A DNA stretch of 64,000 nucleotides, taken from NCBI GenBank assembly GCA_963763205.1, contig CAVXNQ010000002.1, positions 310,001-374,000 of the forward strand, read 5' to 3'. Source of the stretch: DDH964 sp963763205. GTDB lineage: Bacteria > Desulfobacterota > Desulfuromonadia > Desulfuromonadales > DDH964. The notes beneath the pieces are model-generated. The model made no database searches, was not told where the DNA came from, and was given only the letters and a program-made list of their open reading frames with translations. This document shows positions 60,347-64,000 of the stretch, piece by piece (the first letter of the stretch is position 1; every line of letters starts with the position of its first letter). A program made the translations under genes and the position numbers.

Positions 60347-61082
60347 GACGCGTCCCGGAACTCCCCCCGCCAGCGCCGGGCTGCGCCTGGCCCTCCAGGA
60401 ACCCCTGCAAGGCCTCCCTGACCGACTCGCCCGGCTCGATAAACTGCAGGCCCATGCCGACCGGAAGACGCATCTCCTTCATCCATTCGGGATGGTTGAC
60501 CCAGGCCACCCGACCGCGGACCTGGATGTCCTCACCGCCGGGAATGCTGAATTCGACCACAACTTCGGTGTCGATGGGGAACAGTTTGCGGGTTTCGACA
60601 AAGGTCCCGTCGGTGTTCAGATCGAGAATCGTTCCCGGGCGCAGATGGCGTTGGGATTCTTGCCGATGTGGGCGGGTAGGGAAAGGCTCACCCGGGGTGC
60701 CCGGCGTTCACTGATTCCGCAGCAGCCGACAGGCGGCCGCCACCAGCTTCCAGGCCATCGATCGGCTTGAAGATGATCTCGTTACAGCCCGCCTCCCGGC
60801 AGCGCCGCACCTCCTCCTCGCACTCCTTTCGAGCGACCAGGATCACCGGCGTTTTACACAGGATCGGGTCGCCCTTGACCCGCCGACAGCACTGATCCCC
60901 CCCAGCTCCATCATCTCCAGATCGAGAATCGCCAGGGCGGGATCATGTTCTTCGATGATTTCGAAGGCCTCGCGACCGTCGTTGGCAATGAGCACGGAGA
61001 AGCCGTCCCGGTGGACCAGGGAATCTTCCATCGGCCGTAAGATTTCCGGATGATTGCTCAGCAGGATGCGCTTGGCGAGCAC
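60339..61082 (-). CDS. REC-PilZ response regulator, four frame breaks
   Basis: About 247 residues after correction. Receiver: KRILLSNHPEILRPMEDSL, phospho-acceptor in LAILDLEMMELGG, PVILVA. PilZ: RISERRAPRVSLSLPAH (RxxxR), ILDLNTDGTFVE (LDLNTDG), FSIPGGEDIQVRGRVAWV and PVGMGLQFI. The breaks lie near 60900 (a run of seven G), 60751, 60715 and 60633. Each corrected junction gives family sequence. A c-di-GMP-binding regulator; the kinase is not adjacent. GTG 61082 is the likely start. Confidence 0.85.
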
Positions 61083-61310
61083 GGCCCATCTCCATTCAAC
61101 AGGGTTGCCCGGTTGAGACTCTCCGTCAATTGTCACTCTGCAAGCGGCAAGCCAAGGCAGAACCTGCGTATTGGCGGCGAAAACGCTCCCGGCAGAAGCA
61201 GCCGAGAGGCGGTTTGACGTTGCGAATTGACGCTTCCGGTCGCCAACCACAACAAAACAGTCACTTCCCCTCAGAGCAAAAGACTGCCGTTAGTGGCGCC
61301 TGACGATCGG

Positions 61311-61766
61311 TCATTCGACCTTCTTCAACTCCACCTCGAAAATCAGGGTAGCGTTGGGGCCGATCGGCCCGGCGCCCCGTTCCCCGTACGCCAGTTTGGC
61401 GGGGAGGAACAGCCGGTACTGGGCCCCTTCCTGCATCAGTTGCAGGGCCTCGGTCCAGCCGGGAATGACGCCGCTGACGGGAAAGGATGCCGGCCTGCCG
61501 CGCTTGTAGGAGCTGTCGAATTCCGTGCCGTCGACCAGGGTGCCCCGGTAATTGACGGTAACGGTGCTCTCCCTGGTCGGCATTTTGCCGAGCCCCGGCT
61601 TCAGGAGCTGGTACTGCAACCCGCTCGGCAGGTTGACAACCCCGGTCTTCTTGGCGTTGGCCCGGAGGAATTCTTCCCCTTCCCTGAGGTTTTTTGCACC
61701 CTGCGCCTTGCGCATCGCCTCTTGGCTGGCGGCCATCCGCTGCTTGAATTTTGTCAACAACGACAT
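61311..61766 (-). CDS. FKBP-type peptidyl-prolyl isomerase, short paralogue
   Basis: A 151-residue protein whose C-terminal ~110 residues form an FKBP domain (TVTVNYRGTLVDGTEFDSSY, PVSGVIPGWTEALQLM, GERGAGPIGPNATLIF). It closely follows the C-terminal two thirds of the FKBP at 62070-62804, but lacks that protein's signal peptide and N-terminal dimerisation domain; its own N-terminus is a short basic coil. ATG 61766 has no strong ribosome-binding site. Probably a truncated tandem duplicate, cytoplasmic if expressed. Confidence 0.88.
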   Translation of the reverse strand: MSLLTKFKQRMAASQEAMRKAQGAKNLREGEEFLRANAKKTGVVNLPSGLQYQLLKPGLGKMPTRESTVTVNYRGTLVDGTEFDSSYKRGRPASFPVSGVIPGWTEALQLMQEGAQYRLFLPAKLAYGERGAGPIGPNATLIFEVELKKVE

Positions 61767-62069
61767 TAAAACCCCGGCACTAGAATTCCTGGCCCGCATT
61801 CGCCCCAATCGGCTAACGGACCCTGCCCTTGGTCGATAGTGGATCCTTCGCCTCCGCACCCGGGCGTCGGCCAGGAGTTCCCCAGACCGGCTCGAAGCCG
61901 GGAATAAACCCGGCCTCGGCCGTCTGGGTCCAGAGCGATGGCGATGCGCCAAGAAGAACGTAAATTTCCGCCTCAACAATCATTTGCCTGGCAAGGCCTG
62001 GTAAAAACTTCGGCGGTGAACCGCCCTCAAAACGGACGACGACTAGCAATTGCCTGCAACGGAGACTTT
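61767..62069. other. Intergenic region between the two FKBP genes
   Basis: 303 bases; I see no gene, hairpin terminator or promoter of note. No remnant of the signal peptide or dimerisation domain of the longer FKBP can be recognised by eye. Confidence 0.35.
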
Positions 62070-62804
62070 CTACTCGACCTTTTTCAACTCAACATCGAAA
62101 ATCAGCGCGGCATTGGGAGGAATCGGTCCACTGCCATTTTCGCCGTAGGCCAGCTTGCTGGGAATGAAGAATTGGTATTTGGCGCCTTCCTTCATCAGCT
62201 GCAGGCCTTCGGTCCAGCCGGGGATGACCCCATCTACCTTGAAGGCTACCGGCTTGCCACGCTCGTAAGAACTGTCGAAGACGGTGCCGTCGATCAGAGT
62301 CCCCTTGTAGTCGACGGTAACCTTGCTCTCTTTGGTGGGGGTTTTGCCGGTTCCTTCTTTGATGATTTTATACTGGAGCCCGCTCGGGAGGACTTTCACG
62401 CCTTCCTTCTTGGCATTGGCCGCCAGGAAGTCCGTTCCCTCTTTCAGGTTTTTCTCTGCGAGTTTTTTCTGCTCCGCTTCCTGTTTCGCCATCATCTCTT
62501 TCTGTTTGGCCATTTCTTTACTCTTGAAATTAGCCAAGATTGTGTTGACTTCCTCCTGGCTCAATATCGGAGTTTCCCCCTTGAGTGCCGTTTTGAAGCC
62601 TTCGGCGAGAAGGTCCGCATCGACGTCGACACCTTGACGTTTAATGGTCATGCCAAGGCCCGTTCCGATGCTGATGCCGATGCTGTAACTGAGTTTTTCC
62701 TTTTCGGTTTTGAGTTCCGGCTTGTTATCCGCAGCCAGGCTCGTTACTCCGCTCAGCAGCAGTACGCCCAAGGCGCCTGCGGCCATGGTCAATCCGCGTT
62801 TCAT
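62070..62804 (-). CDS. Exported FKBP-type peptidyl-prolyl isomerase (Mip/FkpA-like)
   Basis: A 244-residue periplasmic isomerase: signal peptide (MAAGALGVLLLSGVTSLAA), N-terminal FKBP_N dimerisation domain (LSYSIGISIGTGLGMTIKRQ), charged coiled linker (MAKQKEMMAKQEAEQKKLAE) and C-terminal FKBP domain (VTVDYKGTLIDGTVFDSSYE, GVIPGWTEGLQLM, NAALIFDVELKKVE). ATG 62804 has AAAGGA. It helps fold exported proteins. Confidence 0.95.
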   Translation of the reverse strand: MKRGLTMAAGALGVLLLSGVTSLAADNKPELKTEKEKLSYSIGISIGTGLGMTIKRQGVDVDADLLAEGFKTALKGETPILSQEEVNTILANFKSKEMAKQKEMMAKQEAEQKKLAEKNLKEGTDFLAANAKKEGVKVLPSGLQYKIIKEGTGKTPTKESKVTVDYKGTLIDGTVFDSSYERGKPVAFKVDGVIPGWTEGLQLMKEGAKYQFFIPSKLAYGENGSGPIPPNAALIFDVELKKVE

Positions 62805-62897
62805 TCTGTTTCCTTTCGTCCAGGTTGGCAATGCCGAAACCTCCATGCTCCGGGCTTCGGGAAGAAGTCTTATGAATACCCCTGCGGCTGGCCCCTG

Positions 62898-64000
62898 TCA
62901 ATAGGCGGAAGCGGAGGCTCGCCTTGCCGCCAGAAGGGTGAGCAGACCGAGCCCGGCGACCAGCCCGAGAACGACCAGGAACGCACCCCATCCCCAGTCA
63001 CGGTAAACCAGCCCCGGCAGCCAGGAACCGAGCGCCCCGCCGCCGTAGTAAAATCCCACGTAAAGACCGTTGACCATCGGCCGGTGCTCACTGCTCAGGC
63101 CGTTGACGTATCCGGTGGCCGTCGCATGAACCAGAAACATCGCGCCGCAGAAGAAAAACATGATCCCGAACAGGACCGCGACCTGACTGCTGGCCAGCCC
63201 GACAATCGCCAGACAAAAGAGGGTGAATCCGGCCACCATGGCCGCCATCTGCCCTCCCAAAATCCTGCCGATCCGCACCGCCCCGAGCGAGGTCGCGATC
63301 CCCATCAGATAGCCGCTGTACATCAGGCCGATGCGCAGTTCGCTGGCCTTGGAACTGAGTTCGGTGAGACGGAAGGGGAGGAAGTTCATCACCGCGGCGA
63401 AGACGAAGAAGAGGCAGGCGATCGCCAGGTAAATTCGCCGCAGCTGGCGGTTGGCCAGCACCACCGGCAGCAGGTTGGCCTGCGGCCGCGCCAGGCCCTG
63501 GCCGGGGACCGGCGGCAACCGGCCGAGGGCCAGCCAGGCCAGCAGCAGACTGCCGGCCAGCGCCAGGAAACTGTAGCGCCAACCGACCCAGCTGGCAATG
63601 GCTCCCGAGCAGGCGCGGCCGAGGAAGCCGCCGAGAATGGTGCTGGCGATGTAGATGGCCATGGCACCGGGAGAGCTGGGGCTTGGGAGCGGTGGTGGCC
63701 ACGTAGGTCATCAGGGCGGTCAACAGCGCCGGCACCAGCAGCCCCAGCCCCAGGCGGACCAGTAACAGCTGGTGAAAGGATGGGGCGAAAAAGCACAGGA
63801 GTTGGGTGATCGCCAGCAGCAGGACCGCGCCGCGCAGCAGGCGACGCAGCGCCAGGGCTTCGAGCAGATAGCCGTAGAGCAGCGGTGCCAGGCTCAAGGG
63901 GATAAAGACGATGGTCGTCAGGGTCGCGGCGAGGTCACGGCTGATGCCGAACTCCCGGGCCAGCACCGGCAGCAGCGGCTGCGGGGCGTAGAGGGCCGAG
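62898..64000 (-). CDS. MFS transporter, cut by the window edge, frame broken once
   Basis: At least 367 residues of a 12-helix major facilitator; the N-terminus lies beyond base 64000 (the frame is open to the edge as ALYAPQPLLPVLAREFG). The opening resembles the YNQPLLP-like start of arabinose-efflux-type MFS proteins. One base removed near 63680 joins TTAPKP to SSPGAMAIYIASTILGGF. GRACSGAIASWVGWRYSFL is the loop 4-5 region. Substrate unknown. Confidence 0.87.

Overview
The window is G+C-rich bacterial chromosome, very probably from a Desulfuromonadia (Geobacter/Desulfuromonas-like) member of the Desulfobacterota. The case rests on content: acetate permeases, a CbcL-like fusion of a multihaem cytochrome c with a cytochrome b, many PAS/Cache sensor kinases with REC-PilZ and GGDEF proteins, an NrfJ-like OB-fold lipoprotein, and superoxide reductases plus rubrerythrin rather than visible SOD/catalase. 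No rRNA, tRNA, CRISPR array, prophage or transposase gene was found.

Layout. 1-5.7 kb: trpS, small unknown genes, a DUF485 + ActP-type acetate symporter pair behind a good sigma70-like promoter, and a membrane protein. 5.9-16.8 kb: a Cache-HAMP-GGDEF cyclase; an 11-haem c/cytochrome b protein; a MarR-regulated pair of half-size ABC exporters; a NarX-type two-component system. 16.8-19.8 kb: small genes (secreted protein, PilZ, SPW, DUF504) separated by long intergenic stretches full of REP-like hairpins and a duplicated ~130-bp repeat. 19.9-35.7 kb: asnS, two PAS kinases, prfC, malQ, an NrfJ-like lipoprotein, a universal stress protein, uvrC, a rubredoxin/ferritin-like protein, a cyclic-nucleotide-binding protein and a PerM permease. 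35.8-41 kb: a double-Cache kinase and a sigma54 activator, followed by an intergenic region with tandem dyads and a sigma54-type promoter in front of a SatP acetate/succinate permease. 41.4-48.1 kb: an EF-P module (EfpL-like, EF-P, EpmA and, after an MFS gene and recQ, EpmB). 48.2-51.7 kb: a radical SAM protein, an operon slyX-rhodanese-MauE/DoxX, and a superoxide reductase. 51.9-58.8 kb: Sco, a caa3-type oxidase of A2 type whose subunit II carries two tandem cytochrome c domains, CtaB, rubrerythrin and desulfoferrodoxin. 59-64 kb: GGCT, DUF924, REC-PilZ, two FKBP isomerases and an MFS transporter cut by the right edge.

Functional themes are acetate uptake (two unrelated carriers, one plausibly under a local two-component/sigma54 switch), quinol and oxygen respiration with reactive-oxygen defence beside the oxidase, c-di-GMP and two-component signalling, and EF-P translation rescue with its beta-lysylation enzymes.

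Caution on sequence quality: about 24 single-step frame changes break 14 otherwise well-conserved genes (actP, both ABC genes, asnS, prfC, malQ, perM-like, a kinase and its sigma54 partner, recQ, epmB, a radical SAM gene, REC-PilZ, MFS). In each case the second frame continues the family sequence directly, so these are annotated as whole genes with probable sequencing or assembly indels rather than as pseudogenes.
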